Assembly: GCA_016715645.1 (NCBI GenBank)
Contig: JADJZR010000030.1
Coordinates: 1-64,000 of the forward strand
Source: Elusimicrobiota bacterium
Lineage (GTDB): Bacteria > Elusimicrobiota > Elusimicrobia > FEN-1173
DNA: 64,000 bases
Direction of reading: 5' to 3'
In this document: positions 1 to 8,718 of the stretch, piece after piece
Position numbering within the stretch: position 1 is the first letter of the stretch
Layout: every line of letters starts with the position of its first letter
Made by a program: the position numbers and the translations under genes
Notes under the pieces: generated by a model
The model's input: the letters and a program-made list of their open reading frames with translations, nothing else
Database searches by the model: none
Told to the model about the DNA's origin: nothing

Positions 1-656
1 CACGGTGGGGATAAGTTACAGGGGATATGGTGTTGGGACGTGTATTCCGGAAGAAACCGTTTCGGTAGAGTACGCCCGTCCGTGGCGAGACAATGTTCGA
101 TGGGGCGCAGTGGCCAACTATTTGCGCAAAACGGCCAACACCAGCAGTTCCGGGGAACATTTACGGATCCATCACGGGCGAGCCGGGTGTTGGGATCGGG
201 TGCGCCGGATGCTTTCCTCCACGGCCTGGGACGTGAACCTAAAAGCCCGTGGGAGCCCACGGATCGGTGGCGGGTGGGGCGTCACGGTGGCGCACCTGTT
301 TGAACCGGATTTGGGATTTTACGGCAAACATCCTGTGGACCGGATCTGGAAAGTGGGCGGTGGTTACCGGGACGCGGTGGGGGGTGGCGTTGCTGGAAGG
401 GTCTTACCAGGACGTCAACGACAAGGGGCAGGCCCGCTGCACGGGGATCGAGAAGACGACGAGTATTTCGCTTTGCGCGTGGGTGGTGGCGTGGGGGCGG
501 AGGGGTATGCGCGCCTGACGGCGGGGCAGGGGCGCGGTTTCGATCGTTGCGGGTGGACTGTGGCTATCAGCTTCCCGCTCCCGACACCGCCAAAGACAAT
601 TCCGGCACGCACCAAGTGTCGCTGGCCCCTGGGGTTGGGGGGCCGAAGGGAATAAA
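1..656 (+). pseudogene. PorV/PorQ-like outer-membrane barrel protein, 3' part, frame-broken
   Basis: Pieces of one barrel protein can be read by switching among the three plus frames: segments such as VSVEYARPWRDNVRWGAVA, VTVAHLFEPDLGFYG, VGGGYR and VALLEGSYQDVNDKG, with a final segment containing TAKDNSGTHQVSLA. Alternating short hydrophobic/polar strands and the glycine-rich turns resemble the PorV/PorQ-type proteins found elsewhere in this window (16.2-17.1 kb and the N-terminal half of 6466-8718). The 5' end lies before the window. Frame changes occur roughly every 100-200 bases, so no single frame codes for it. Either it is decayed, or the contig end is error-rich; the neighbouring breaks at homopolymers favour the second. 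The product would sit in the outer membrane; no specific function can be given. Confidence 0.5.
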
Positions 657-659
657 AAA

Positions 660-1699
660 ATGCGGGCGGCGTTGGGATGGTGTGGATGGTACTTGGGCTA
701 CGATGTCGCTGTCTTCCCCGAACCGGACGGCTGGTCGGTGGAACTGGACGGCGGGGGCGTAACGGCGTTAGGGTCGGAGGTAGTTCCGTGAGGAAGGGGA
801 AATCGGGCGTGTCGGTCGGCGGCTGGTTCGATACGGGGGCAAGAAAGGGCTGGTCCGGGATTGGGGCGCATACGTTTTGGCACTTCGGAACGGGCACCAG
901 CTGAAACCCGCAACGTTCGTTGGCGACCGGCGGGCACGCCCTGGGGGCGGCGTGGTCGCCCTACGGAGAGTTGAAGGCGGGGATCGGGTCGGACAAAGAG
1001 GCCGGGTCGATGAATCGGTTTGTGGTTCGAACCGGTGTGGGGGAATGAGCCGGCCCCTTCATCCCCATTGGAATGTGGGACTGAAAACCGAACTTTGGTA
1101 TTCTCCGCAGGGCAACCGGGTGAAGATATGGCTCATGACCGCCGGGCTGACGTTGTCAGGTCATTCCAAGCATTCCGCCGAAAAGGGTTGCAGCCAAATC
1201 TGAGCTGAAAGAGGACCGCCGTCACGGAAAACGTCCCCGATCCCGACAGTTCTTCGGCGGCCAGTGTGGGCGAAGGGTTCCCTCCCCCTGGCCCGTTGTG
1301 CCCGTAAAGACGCGGAGCATCCGACCCCGTGACATCCCCACAAGATCACCATTCTTTTCCGCTTCGACCGCTCCGACGCGGCGGGAAGCGACCTGGCGAC
1401 AAAAAGAAAGCAATTGGAAGGAGTGAAGGGGTTGTTACTGGCCGACCCCGACGCGCAAGCGGAAATCCACGGTCACGCCGAGAGCAACGGCCCCTGGGCT
1501 ACAACATCGCCCCTCTCCCCCAAACGGCTCACACGGTGCCGACTTCTTTGGCCAATGGAAACTCAAACCCGGTTCACGATTTACGCCCCACGGCGCGAAA
1601 AAACCCGCCGCCTCCAATGCCATCCCCACGGCCGAGCGAAAAACCGCCGGTGATGGAAGTTATCATCCTAAAGCGGGCGGGCAATTCAATGGTCGATGA
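660..1699 (+). pseudogene. OmpA-family protein with C-terminal peptidoglycan-binding domain, frame-broken
   Basis: Reading across frames gives a C-terminal OmpA-like domain: a segment LLLADPDAQAEIHGHAES corresponds to the central strand and loop of the domain, followed by a helix (ALSPKRAHTVADFF-like after frame repair) and the typical end with Asn-Arg-Arg-Val-Glu-Val-Ile-Ile-Leu around 1640-1670. Stop is TGA at 1697-1699. Upstream segments (WSVELDGGG near 745, VVRSFQAF near 1155) look like a beta-sandwich linker region. OmpA-like domains tie outer-membrane or periplasmic proteins to peptidoglycan. At least five frame changes are needed, so this is either a pseudogene or badly sequenced. It ends convergently with the acyl-CoA ligase gene, overlapping it by about 14 bases. 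Confidence 0.5.
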
Positions 1700-2655
1700 G
1701 TGCAAAATCAAGACTTGACCCTTTCCGCTCTGATTGAAAGCGGACGATCGTTGTTCTCTGAAACCCCTTAGCCAGCTCCGGGTAAAACGCTTCCAGGGCT
1801 TCGTGTGGCGTTTCTCCACTTCCATCCGCCGAATCTTTAGATTAGGGGGTCAGCTCGCCCACCAACGGGAAAATCCCTTCGCCAAAACCAGAACAGCCGC
1901 CAACCGTTCGTGATGGGGCAGAAGGGCGTTTTTGGCTTCAATCCGTTCAGCCAACCGGTCCGCGTCCCGGGGGTATCGGGGACCAGGCCGATCACCGCGA
2001 CCAATCGAGGCCGACCATGTCCAACAATCACGATCTGATCAATACCGGACGCGTCACGGAAGTGCGCCTCCAACGCGGGAAGCGCGATCCGGCGGCCGTT
2101 GGAGGTTTTGATGATTTCGGATCGGCGTCCGGTCAAATAGATGTATCCTTCCTTGTCCATCCGACCCAAATCGCCGGTGGGCCACCACCCGTCCGGTGTC
2201 AGTTTTGGGGTGTCCCCCGTTTCAGACTTATGGAGAAACGGGCCCCGAACCAACACTTCGCCGTCTTCGGCGAGGCGGACCTCCTGGCCAGGGAGCGGTT
2301 TTCCCACACTGCCGATGCGATAGCGGCCGGGAGGATTCACGGCCACGGGCAAAATGATTTCCGACACTCCGTAGGATTCATGAATCGGCATTCCGATCGC
2401 CTCAAAAAATCTCAAAACCTCGGTGGAACAGGGGGCCGATCCGCTGATCACCAACCGCAACCGCCCTCCCCATACCCGCCTCAACCAACGATACATTAAA
2501 AGGTCCAACATTCCAGAAACGATGCGCGGGAGCCCGCCCACGGGGAGGCCTGTTCTCCGACGGGAATAAAAGGTTTGGGTGAACCGAAGGGCTTGGTTTA
2601 AAATCCACTGGGCGGGCCGGGGAAGAAGAGCGAGTACCCCCTGTCGTCCTTTCTC
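1686..2655 (-). CDS. Long-chain acyl-CoA ligase (FadD/AMP-binding family), C-terminal part
   Basis: Second half of an adenylate-forming enzyme that activates a fatty acid with ATP and CoA. Visible are the A5 region HESYGVSE, the A7 region with Tyr/Trp-Pro-Thr-Gly-Asp-Leu (WWPTGDLG), and TGRRSEIIKTSNG, the hinge motif for this family. The upstream half lies in another frame: one T is missing from the T run on the minus strand at 2656-2661, and adding it joins RFFEKGRQG to the remainder without a gap. Near the 3' end two or three more frame changes are needed to recover a normal end (ELTPNLKIRR, then FYPELAKGFQ), finishing with a TGA at 1688-1686. The gene is therefore probably intact but poorly sequenced. 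Confidence 0.75.
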
Positions 2656-4391
2656 AAAAAACGGGGGACCCCAATGAGAAGGGTCGGCCTGACCCGCGAA
2701 AGCGCTGACATGATATCCCGCGGGTTGGCCAAGTACACGCAGGACACGTTGAGTTCCATGGCCACCAGGTTAAAAATTCGTTGAAAGAGATTTGAAAGCG
2801 GGAGCCACGACAACGCGAGATCGTTTGGCCCAAACCCAGGGAACGTTTGGGCCAAGGTCCGCCGGACCTGGCAAAATTGGCCGTGACTGTAGGAAAGGCC
2901 CTTGGGCCGCCCCGTCGTCCCGGAAGTGTAAATAATGGCGGCGGGATCTTCGGGACGAACCTTCTCCATGGGGGGGACATTCCCTTCTTCGGCGGCTTCC
3001 GATAAATCCGACCATGCCATCACACGCGAGCGGAGGGCCGATCCGTGGGGTGAACGGTCCCGGGTGAGAATCCAGTTAAAACCGTCTCGCGTCGCCGGGT
3101 CCCACTCTTTAAGATCGTCCCCCTTCTGAATAATTAATCCCGTGCATTGGGAACGTTTGACGATGTCCGCGAGTCCGTTCGGGTCCATGAAAGGGTCGAG
3201 ACCGACGACAATTCCGCCCGCCCAATGGATACCGAATTGCGCCATATCCCACGCAAAACTGTTGGGCATCAGGATCCCGACCCGATCGCCCGCCCGCATT
3301 CCCAACCACGCCAATCCCCGCGCGAGGTCTCTGGCCCCATCGTATAATTCTTGCCAGGAGACAGGGCGCCGCCCCTGTTCGGTGGCTTCAAACCCAAACC
3401 GGACATCGGGTGAACGGCGGGTTTTCCCGAGCAGAAATCCGGGAAGGGTGTCCGGTTCCGGCAAGCCGCCGCGTGATTCGGCCACGGGGGCCAAAACCAC
3501 TGTCGGGAACAGGTTCCGAAGAAGGCGGAACAAATGGCCATTCTCGTTGACCAACCCAAACCCCACCCCGGGCGAGAGATCCGGGTTGCGCGGGGCCACC
3601 CCATGTACCTGAAAGAGAGGGATACCCCGTGAAACGACGCCGTGAGCCTCGACCCCGAAAAACGATTGGACCGCTCCCCTCAATTCCTGAAACGTCCATG
3701 CGGCCTTCAGAGAATTAGCCGAATCCAGCCGAAAAGAGTCCGGGGCGCCGGGGGAAAAAACGGCGGGATAGAGCGCAACGGTTGATGGACGGCGGGGACG
3801 AACCAAGTCAAAAATCCAAACGGAGGCGCCCGTGCGGCGGCGAACAGCCGCGATTTCCCTTAAAGCGGCGTCCCGTAACGCCGCCGTCGGCAGATGGTGC
3901 ATCGAGAAAAGGCTCACCACCACATCTGTCTCAGGCGGAGCCTCCGCGGCGAACGTCGTCATATCCCCCACACGCAGACTGACCCGAGCGGAAAGCCCTT
4001 TTTCATGAAAGTTCTGATTGCCCACCGCCACCATACGCGGGGACAGATCGAACCCCAGCCCATGGAGATCCGGGCGCAGGGTGGCCAAGTGGGTCAAGAA
4101 CCGTCCGGTGCCGCACCCCAGATCGACGACAAAACCGTTGGGCGGAACCAGGAGGGATACAGCCCGTGCCGCAAAGTGATAAACAGGGTCAATGGGCCCT
4201 TCAAACTGGCCTTGGTGATCCCACGCCCAAACCTGATCGGGGGAATCCATCACGGCGTCCGGTTCGGGTTCCCTCTGAAGTCGGCGGGACAGAAGATTCT
4301 CCCCCACCCCCATTCGAAGCAATCCCAACGCGTGGGAGAAAGCGCCGCCGGACAACATCCCGGCACGCGCGTGACGGCCCCCTCCGCCCAT
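2598..4391 (-). CDS. Class I SAM methyltransferase joined to acyl-CoA ligase N-terminal part
   Basis: The first about 250 residues are a Rossmann methyltransferase: motif I VVDLGCGTGRFL at residues about 88-99, then GDMTTF and a post-motif SLFSMHHLP. It continues without a stop into an AMP-binding domain: GDRVGILMPNSFAWDMAQFG, then the P-loop motif YTSGTTGRPKG near residue 485. Whether this is a true fusion or two genes joined by a missed frame change is unclear; a TTG at about 3565 could start a separate ligase. Start chosen at ATG 4391, 20 bases after the response-regulator stop; ATG 4358, preceded by a purine-rich GGAGGGG, is the alternative. It shares an operon with a two-component system, which suggests a role in lipid or envelope remodelling; that is inference. 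Confidence 0.65.
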   Translation of the reverse strand: MGGGGRHARAGMLSGGAFSHALGLLRMGVGENLLSRRLQREPEPDAVMDSPDQVWAWDHQGQFEGPIDPVYHFAARAVSLLVPPNGFVVDLGCGTGRFLTHLATLRPDLHGLGFDLSPRMVAVGNQNFHEKGLSARVSLRVGDMTTFAAEAPPETDVVVSLFSMHHLPTAALRDAALREIAAVRRRTGASVWIFDLVRPRRPSTVALYPAVFSPGAPDSFRLDSANSLKAAWTFQELRGAVQSFFGVEAHGVVSRGIPLFQVHGVAPRNPDLSPGVGFGLVNENGHLFRLLRNLFPTVVLAPVAESRGGLPEPDTLPGFLLGKTRRSPDVRFGFEATEQGRRPVSWQELYDGARDLARGLAWLGMRAGDRVGILMPNSFAWDMAQFGIHWAGGIVVGLDPFMDPNGLADIVKRSQCTGLIIQKGDDLKEWDPATRDGFNWILTRDRSPHGSALRSRVMAWSDLSEAAEEGNVPPMEKVRPEDPAAIIYTSGTTGRPKGLSYSHGQFCQVRRTLAQTFPGFGPNDLALSWLPLSNLFQRIFNLVAMELNVSCVYLANPRDIMSALSRVRPTLLIGVPRFLRKDDRGYSLFFPGPPSGF

Positions 4392-4410
4392 GGGCCTCGT
4401 CTGATTTCCG

Positions 4411-5088
4411 TCAGCCAAGAGAATACCCCTCGGTTCCCTGAACCTGGAGAAAGGGTCCGTACGGCCCGAGCCGTTCGCGCAACGCTTGGAGCTCCGCGTC
4501 AATCGCGGTGTCGGGGACGCGTTGACCATCGTCGTTGAGCGATCGAGAAAGGCGTTCGCGGGGAACCATTTTTTCAGGGCTCTTCAAGAGCATCACCAAA
4601 AGATCAAGTTGATGACGGCGAAGCGGGATCGGGATCCCGTCCACCTCGGCTCGGCGAGATTCTAAATCCACCGCGATCCCTTTCCAACGCAGGAACACAG
4701 ACGTTAACGGCGCGCTGGAAGCGCGCCGAAGGAGCGCCTCCACCCGCGCCAGGAATTCGGACGGTTCAAACGGTTTTGTGATGTAATCGTCGGCCCCGGT
4801 TTTAAGGCCCTCCACTTTGTCCTGGGTTTTCATAAGCGAGGTCAGGAGCAAGAGGGGCACAGCCCGGGTGCGGGGATCGCTCCGGAGAATCTCGCAGAAC
4901 TTGATCCCGGAAATTCCTGGAAGTCGAATGTCGGCCACCACCACATCCGGCGGTTCTTTATAGACCAACGGAAGAGCCTCCTCCGCGCTGTCCACATCCA
5001 CCACGCGATATCCGGCTCGGGTTAACAGAACCCGCGTGGTCAACCGCATGTCCGGGTCATCTTCCACAAATAGAACGAGCTGTTTCAT
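4411..5088 (-). CDS. Two-component response regulator, OmpR/PhoB-like
   Basis: 225 residues. N-terminal receiver domain with acidic pair Glu9/Asp10, phospho-acceptor Asp53 (VADIRLPG) and Lys105 (TKPF). The C-terminal about 90 residues (LRWKGIAVDLESRRAEVDG onward, ending QVQGTEGYSLG) look like a winged-helix DNA-binding domain of the OmpR type; the beta-hairpin end is divergent from the usual RGVGY and the domain should be treated as likely, not certain. The ATG overlaps the stop of the sensor kinase gene (ATGA), so the pair is translationally coupled and almost certainly cognate. Upstream operon members are an outer-membrane barrel/TPR protein and two surface proteins, so envelope-related targets are plausible. 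Confidence 0.88.
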   Translation of the reverse strand: MKQLVLFVEDDPDMRLTTRVLLTRAGYRVVDVDSAEEALPLVYKEPPDVVVADIRLPGISGIKFCEILRSDPRTRAVPLLLLTSLMKTQDKVEGLKTGADDYITKPFEPSEFLARVEALLRRASSAPLTSVFLRWKGIAVDLESRRAEVDGIPIPLRRHQLDLLVMLLKSPEKMVPRERLSRSLNDDGQRVPDTAIDAELQALRERLGPYGPFLQVQGTEGYSLG

Positions 5089-5433
5089 GTTTTCCCCTTC
5101 GCTGTTGGAAGTGTGAAATAAAAGGCGGCCCCCTGACCCAGCGATGTCTCCACGCGAAAACGTCCGCCGTGCCCTTCCACTAAACTCTTGACGATGGAAA
5201 GCCCCAACCCCGATCCCTCGTGGGGCCCCACGTTCTGGGCGCGCACAGGGTCGAACAAGCGGGACAAACGCTCTGGAGAGATGCCGGGCCCCGTGTCTTT
5301 AATACAAAATTCAACGAACCCGTTGTCTTGGGGAACAGCCGATACCGTGATGGACTCCCCTCGACGCGTAAACTTAAAGGCATTGGCGATGAGGTTTAGA
5401 AAGATGCGCAACGTTTTTTCCTCGTCCGCTTCT
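5085..5433 (-). CDS. Sensor histidine kinase, C-terminal ATPase part
   Basis: Carries the HATPase_c boxes: N box NLIANAFKFT, G1 DTGPGISPERL and G2 GSGLGLSIVKSLVEGHGG. It belongs to the gene starting at 6469. One T is missing from the T5 run on the minus strand at 5434-5438; restoring it joins the upstream PEGVPF directly to LEADEEKTLRIFLN. The stop overlaps the response-regulator start by four bases. Confidence 0.88.
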
Positions 5434-6469
5434 AAAAAGGAACGCCCTCGGGCAGGCGGACCGAGAATGTTTTGGCCGCTTCTTGGGCCAAGGGAGTGTA
5501 GAGACGAGCCAATTCCTCCAACAGGGGGACAACTGAAAAATTCGATTTCCGGAAAGGGAGTGCCCCTTCGCGCAACTGGGCCACGTCCAAAATATTGTTG
5601 ACCATGGCCCGCAAACGAAGGGCCCCCCGCTCGATCGATTCGACGAGCGAACGATCGTCTCCCGTGAGATGACCGGCCCGCAACACTTTGGCGGCAGTAC
5701 TAATAGCGCTTAACGGATTGCGCAGGTCATGGGAGATGGTGTAAAGGATCCGCTCTTTCATTTGGTCGAGATCACTCAACTGAAGCGCCATGGTGTTAAA
5801 TTCTTTGGCCAAGCTCCCCAATTCGCCCGGAGCGTTTTCCGACACGCGGGTGGTTCTGTCCCCGGCCCCAATTTGACGGGCTCCCGCCGCTAAGGCCTGG
5901 ATCGGGCGCGTGAGGGTCCGCGCGGCCACCACAGAAAGCCCCAACGCCAATACCAAAGCGCCCCCCGCCAACCAAGCAAACCGTCTCACGGTGGATTCCA
6001 ATGATCGACGTAGATCCCGAAAAACCAGATCCCCGTCGTACACCACCCGAGCCGTGGCTACCCATTTTTTTCGATCGAGAAGTGGAAATCGGTATTCCCA
6101 CTGGCCCCCACCGCCGGGCCCATGGATCAAAAATTTTTCGGGTCCCGCGGGGATCCAGGGCGACCGCGTTCCCCGCAAAACCAGGTCCGAATGCATAATC
6201 ATTTTTCCCTGGGGATCCACACAGGACGCCTCCCGAAAAGCCGGCGTTTTTTTGAGCCCCTTCATAAAATCGATTAACCCCAACTCGTCGCGCGACAAAA
6301 GAGCATCATTGCAGGCCAACCCCAAATGTTCGACCGTAATCCAGTGGGCCCTTTGCGTATCCAAAACCATATGTTGGCGTTGCGCCCACAGGAGCGCGCC
6401 GGAATAGATCGCAAGGAGAAAAATAGTGAGCGCCCCCATGGCCATGGCAAACCGGGTTTTAAGACTCAT
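5432..6469 (-). CDS. Sensor histidine kinase, N-terminal part
   Basis: Membrane-bound kinase that autophosphorylates and passes phosphate to the adjacent regulator. First membrane helix at residues about 8-30, an extracytoplasmic sensor region of about 130 residues (31-163), second helix 164-184, HAMP domain about 185-237, then HisKA with the phospho-acceptor His247 in ISHDLRNPLSAIS. The reading frame ends early at 5432 because a base is missing from a homopolymer; the ATPase part follows in the next frame. The ATG overlaps the stop of the upstream barrel/TPR gene (ATGA), unusual for a kinase and a sign that sensor and outer-membrane protein are made together. The sensor region has no recognised ligand-binding fold. 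Confidence 0.9.
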   Translation of the reverse strand: MSLKTRFAMAMGALTIFLLAIYSGALLWAQRQHMVLDTQRAHWITVEHLGLACNDALLSRDELGLIDFMKGLKKTPAFREASCVDPQGKMIMHSDLVLRGTRSPWIPAGPEKFLIHGPGGGGQWEYRFPLLDRKKWVATARVVYDGDLVFRDLRRSLESTVRRFAWLAGGALVLALGLSVVAARTLTRPIQALAAGARQIGAGDRTTRVSENAPGELGSLAKEFNTMALQLSDLDQMKERILYTISHDLRNPLSAISTAAKVLRAGHLTGDDRSLVESIERGALRLRAMVNNILDVAQLREGALPFRKSNFSVVPLLEELARLYTPLAQEAAKTFSVRLPEGVPF

Positions 6470-8718
6470 GGCCGATTTTTCAACTGCCGCTCCACCCGGT
6501 CCAAGGCGCGCGCCGCCAACTCATCGTTCGGGTCGAGGGCCACGCACCGTTCAAACGCTTTTTTAGCCGCCGGCAGATTGTCTCGGGAATATTCCATGAG
6601 GCCGCGTGAATAATAGTCTGAGGCTCGTTCCCGATCCTGGTCCGTGGGGCCAGGCGCGGGCCCGCGGGACGGTTTTGCGGGAACCGATCCCCACGAATTG
6701 GAAAGCCGTCCCAAATTTTCCCGAGCTTCCGTGTTCAGAGGATCGTCCTTCAAAACCGCCAACCATTCCCGAACCGCCTCGGCCCGCTTGCCTTGGGCCT
6801 CGAATTCCCGAGCGTGCCCCAAACGGCGCCCCAAATCTTCACGTTTGTTTTCTTTGCGAAGAAGGATCTCAATTCGGTCGGCTTCTTCCGCGGCAAATCG
6901 GTTGGTCGGGTCCAACGCGGCACTTTCGCGGTATAATCCCAGGGCGGCCCGGAATTCCCCCGCTTGATAGTTCTGCTCAGCCAACGCCAGTTTCCGCCGG
7001 GAGAGGGCCCGCCGTGCGTCTTTTTTTTGCGCCTCTTCGGTTTCCCGCACAAATCCAGCCAAACGGGTGTCGGCGGGGTCCAGGGCCAGCGCTTTTTTCC
7101 ATTCGGAAACGGCCCCGTTCCGATCCGCCCGTTGAAAGGCCATAAACCCGGAAACGCGATGAACATCGGCTTCGCTCGGAAGTTTTCCAGCGGCCGCCCC
7201 GGACGAAAGCGACACGCTGAGGTCATGAACATAGTGTTTGAGGCGAAGACTTTGTGAATCGTCCGGAAGAGTGATTTGTAATTGAAGTTCCAATCCCCGA
7301 CAGGTGTGGAGGAGCGATTCCGGGGTGGTCCGCCAGTTGTGCTCGTAAGAGGCGCGTAAAGTGTCGAGGGCCCGCCGTGTGCTTTGTTCCCGATCGTTTA
7401 ACACCCGGATCGCCTGGGCCACCGCCGGGCCCCGGTCTTCCCGAGCCAAATCATCCAATTCACGCGCCCGCGCTTCGATCGCGCGGGACGTGGTGTTCAT
7501 GCGTTTCAACGCTTCGGCGTTCCCGGGATACGCCGACAACACATCGATCAACGTGTCCATGGCCCCGGTCAAATCCCCCTGACCGTATTTCTCCGCCCAC
7601 AAACGGAATTGGGGATCCTCCCCGCCTGGAGGCCGGCGCGGCAGAAAAGAAAAAGGGCTAACGCGGCAAGTCGTCCCATTTTTTTGAAGGTTTTGGTTGG
7701 CTTCCCGAAGTTTCAGAAGCGCTTTCGGGTGCCGAGGGTCAGCGGAGAGGGCCCGGTTGAAATAAACCACCGCCCGGGCGTAATCTCCCTGTCGAAAATA
7801 GTCCATGCCCTTTTCGTAATAGGCCTCCGCCGGATTACCAAACCGCCAGACGATTCCCACATGGTGGGTATTCCCCAAATCGCCCAGCGGCGCAAAAGCG
7901 TAATCCAATAGGACCTCCCCCGCACGAAATCCCAAACCGTAGGTGAAGGGACTTTCCAGGCTGTGGTCATAGCCCAGGCGAAAAAACGCTGACCCTCCCG
8001 AAGCGTATTCGATTCCCGCCAGGGGGCGCAGATCTCCCCCTTGGGGCTGGACCAAATCCGCCGCCAGAGTTATACGCTCGTCCCAAACTCCCGTGGCCAA
8101 CCCTAACCGAATTTCCCGCGGCGGGCCTTCGCCCGAGGGCCATCCAATGCCCAGCCGCCGCAGGGCCAAACCAGCCCGGGCCCCGTGGAAAAAGTGGGGA
8201 GCCGGGATTCGCGCTAAGAGGCCCATATCCGCAAAAGCCCCGGAAGTGGATTGGTCGTGAAATTTTTGTTGAACGTGATTGAGCGAGGCCCCCGCCCACA
8301 ACCGATCCCGAAACGATCGACCCCCTGAAATTTGCCACCAATTTTCTTGAGCCGAAATATCTCCCAACGAATTCCCTGCGGAGTCCAACCCCGGCAAAGA
8401 CCCATAATCCACCCGGGACCATCGCCCCGCCAAGGTCCCCTTTTCTGTAGGCCAGGCAATACCGAGAGAGTCGCGGGAAATCGACTCGATCCCCTCGTGA
8501 TGGGCAAAGGACGCCTCTCCCCGGACCAGTCGCCCCAGCCCCGCGGGGTTCAATACTCCGGAAGCATGGTCGTCCCCCAGGGCCGTCCCTGCCCCCCCCA
8601 ACGCTAAAGAGCGAACGCCGGGCGCCGCGGCCAAAAAGTCCCATTCCCCCGACCCTTCCCCAGCCCGGACCGTCATCGCAAAAAACAACCCGCCCACCGC
8701 TAAACAGTATTTGTTCAT
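6466..8718 (-). CDS. Secreted PorV-like barrel protein fused to TPR repeats
   Basis: 750 residues. A signal peptide (MNKYCLAVGGLFFAMTVRA) is followed by a barrel region of about 300 residues with the PorV/PorQ-type opening GVRSLALGGAGTALGDDHAS and NPAGLG, and a strand-turn pattern ending LLDYAFAPLGDLGNTHHVG, very close to the ending of the 16.2-kb PorV-like protein. The C-terminal half has helical TPR-type repeats, for example GDYARAVVYFNRALSADPRH, RNGAVSEWKKALALDPADT and DNLPAAKKAFERCVALDPND. Known barrels of this type assist T9SS cargo; the TPR part should lie in the periplasm and bind partners. Start is ATG 8718, overlapping the stop of the upstream surface gene; an in-frame upstream ATG at 8823 is inside that gene. 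It is coupled downstream to a sensor kinase. Confidence 0.8.
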   Translation of the reverse strand: MNKYCLAVGGLFFAMTVRAGEGSGEWDFLAAAPGVRSLALGGAGTALGDDHASGVLNPAGLGRLVRGEASFAHHEGIESISRDSLGIAWPTEKGTLAGRWSRVDYGSLPGLDSAGNSLGDISAQENWWQISGGRSFRDRLWAGASLNHVQQKFHDQSTSGAFADMGLLARIPAPHFFHGARAGLALRRLGIGWPSGEGPPREIRLGLATGVWDERITLAADLVQPQGGDLRPLAGIEYASGGSAFFRLGYDHSLESPFTYGLGFRAGEVLLDYAFAPLGDLGNTHHVGIVWRFGNPAEAYYEKGMDYFRQGDYARAVVYFNRALSADPRHPKALLKLREANQNLQKNGTTCRVSPFSFLPRRPPGGEDPQFRLWAEKYGQGDLTGAMDTLIDVLSAYPGNAEALKRMNTTSRAIEARARELDDLAREDRGPAVAQAIRVLNDREQSTRRALDTLRASYEHNWRTTPESLLHTCRGLELQLQITLPDDSQSLRLKHYVHDLSVSLSSGAAAGKLPSEADVHRVSGFMAFQRADRNGAVSEWKKALALDPADTRLAGFVRETEEAQKKDARRALSRRKLALAEQNYQAGEFRAALGLYRESAALDPTNRFAAEEADRIEILLRKENKREDLGRRLGHAREFEAQGKRAEAVREWLAVLKDDPLNTEARENLGRLSNSWGSVPAKPSRGPAPGPTDQDRERASDYYSRGLMEYSRDNLPAAKKAFERCVALDPNDELAARALDRVERQLKNRP

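Noticed and set aside
415..897. Open frame of 160 codons on the minus strand opposite the barrel gene
   Set aside because: Pro/Arg-rich shadow frame of GC-rich coding DNA, without start signal or motif.
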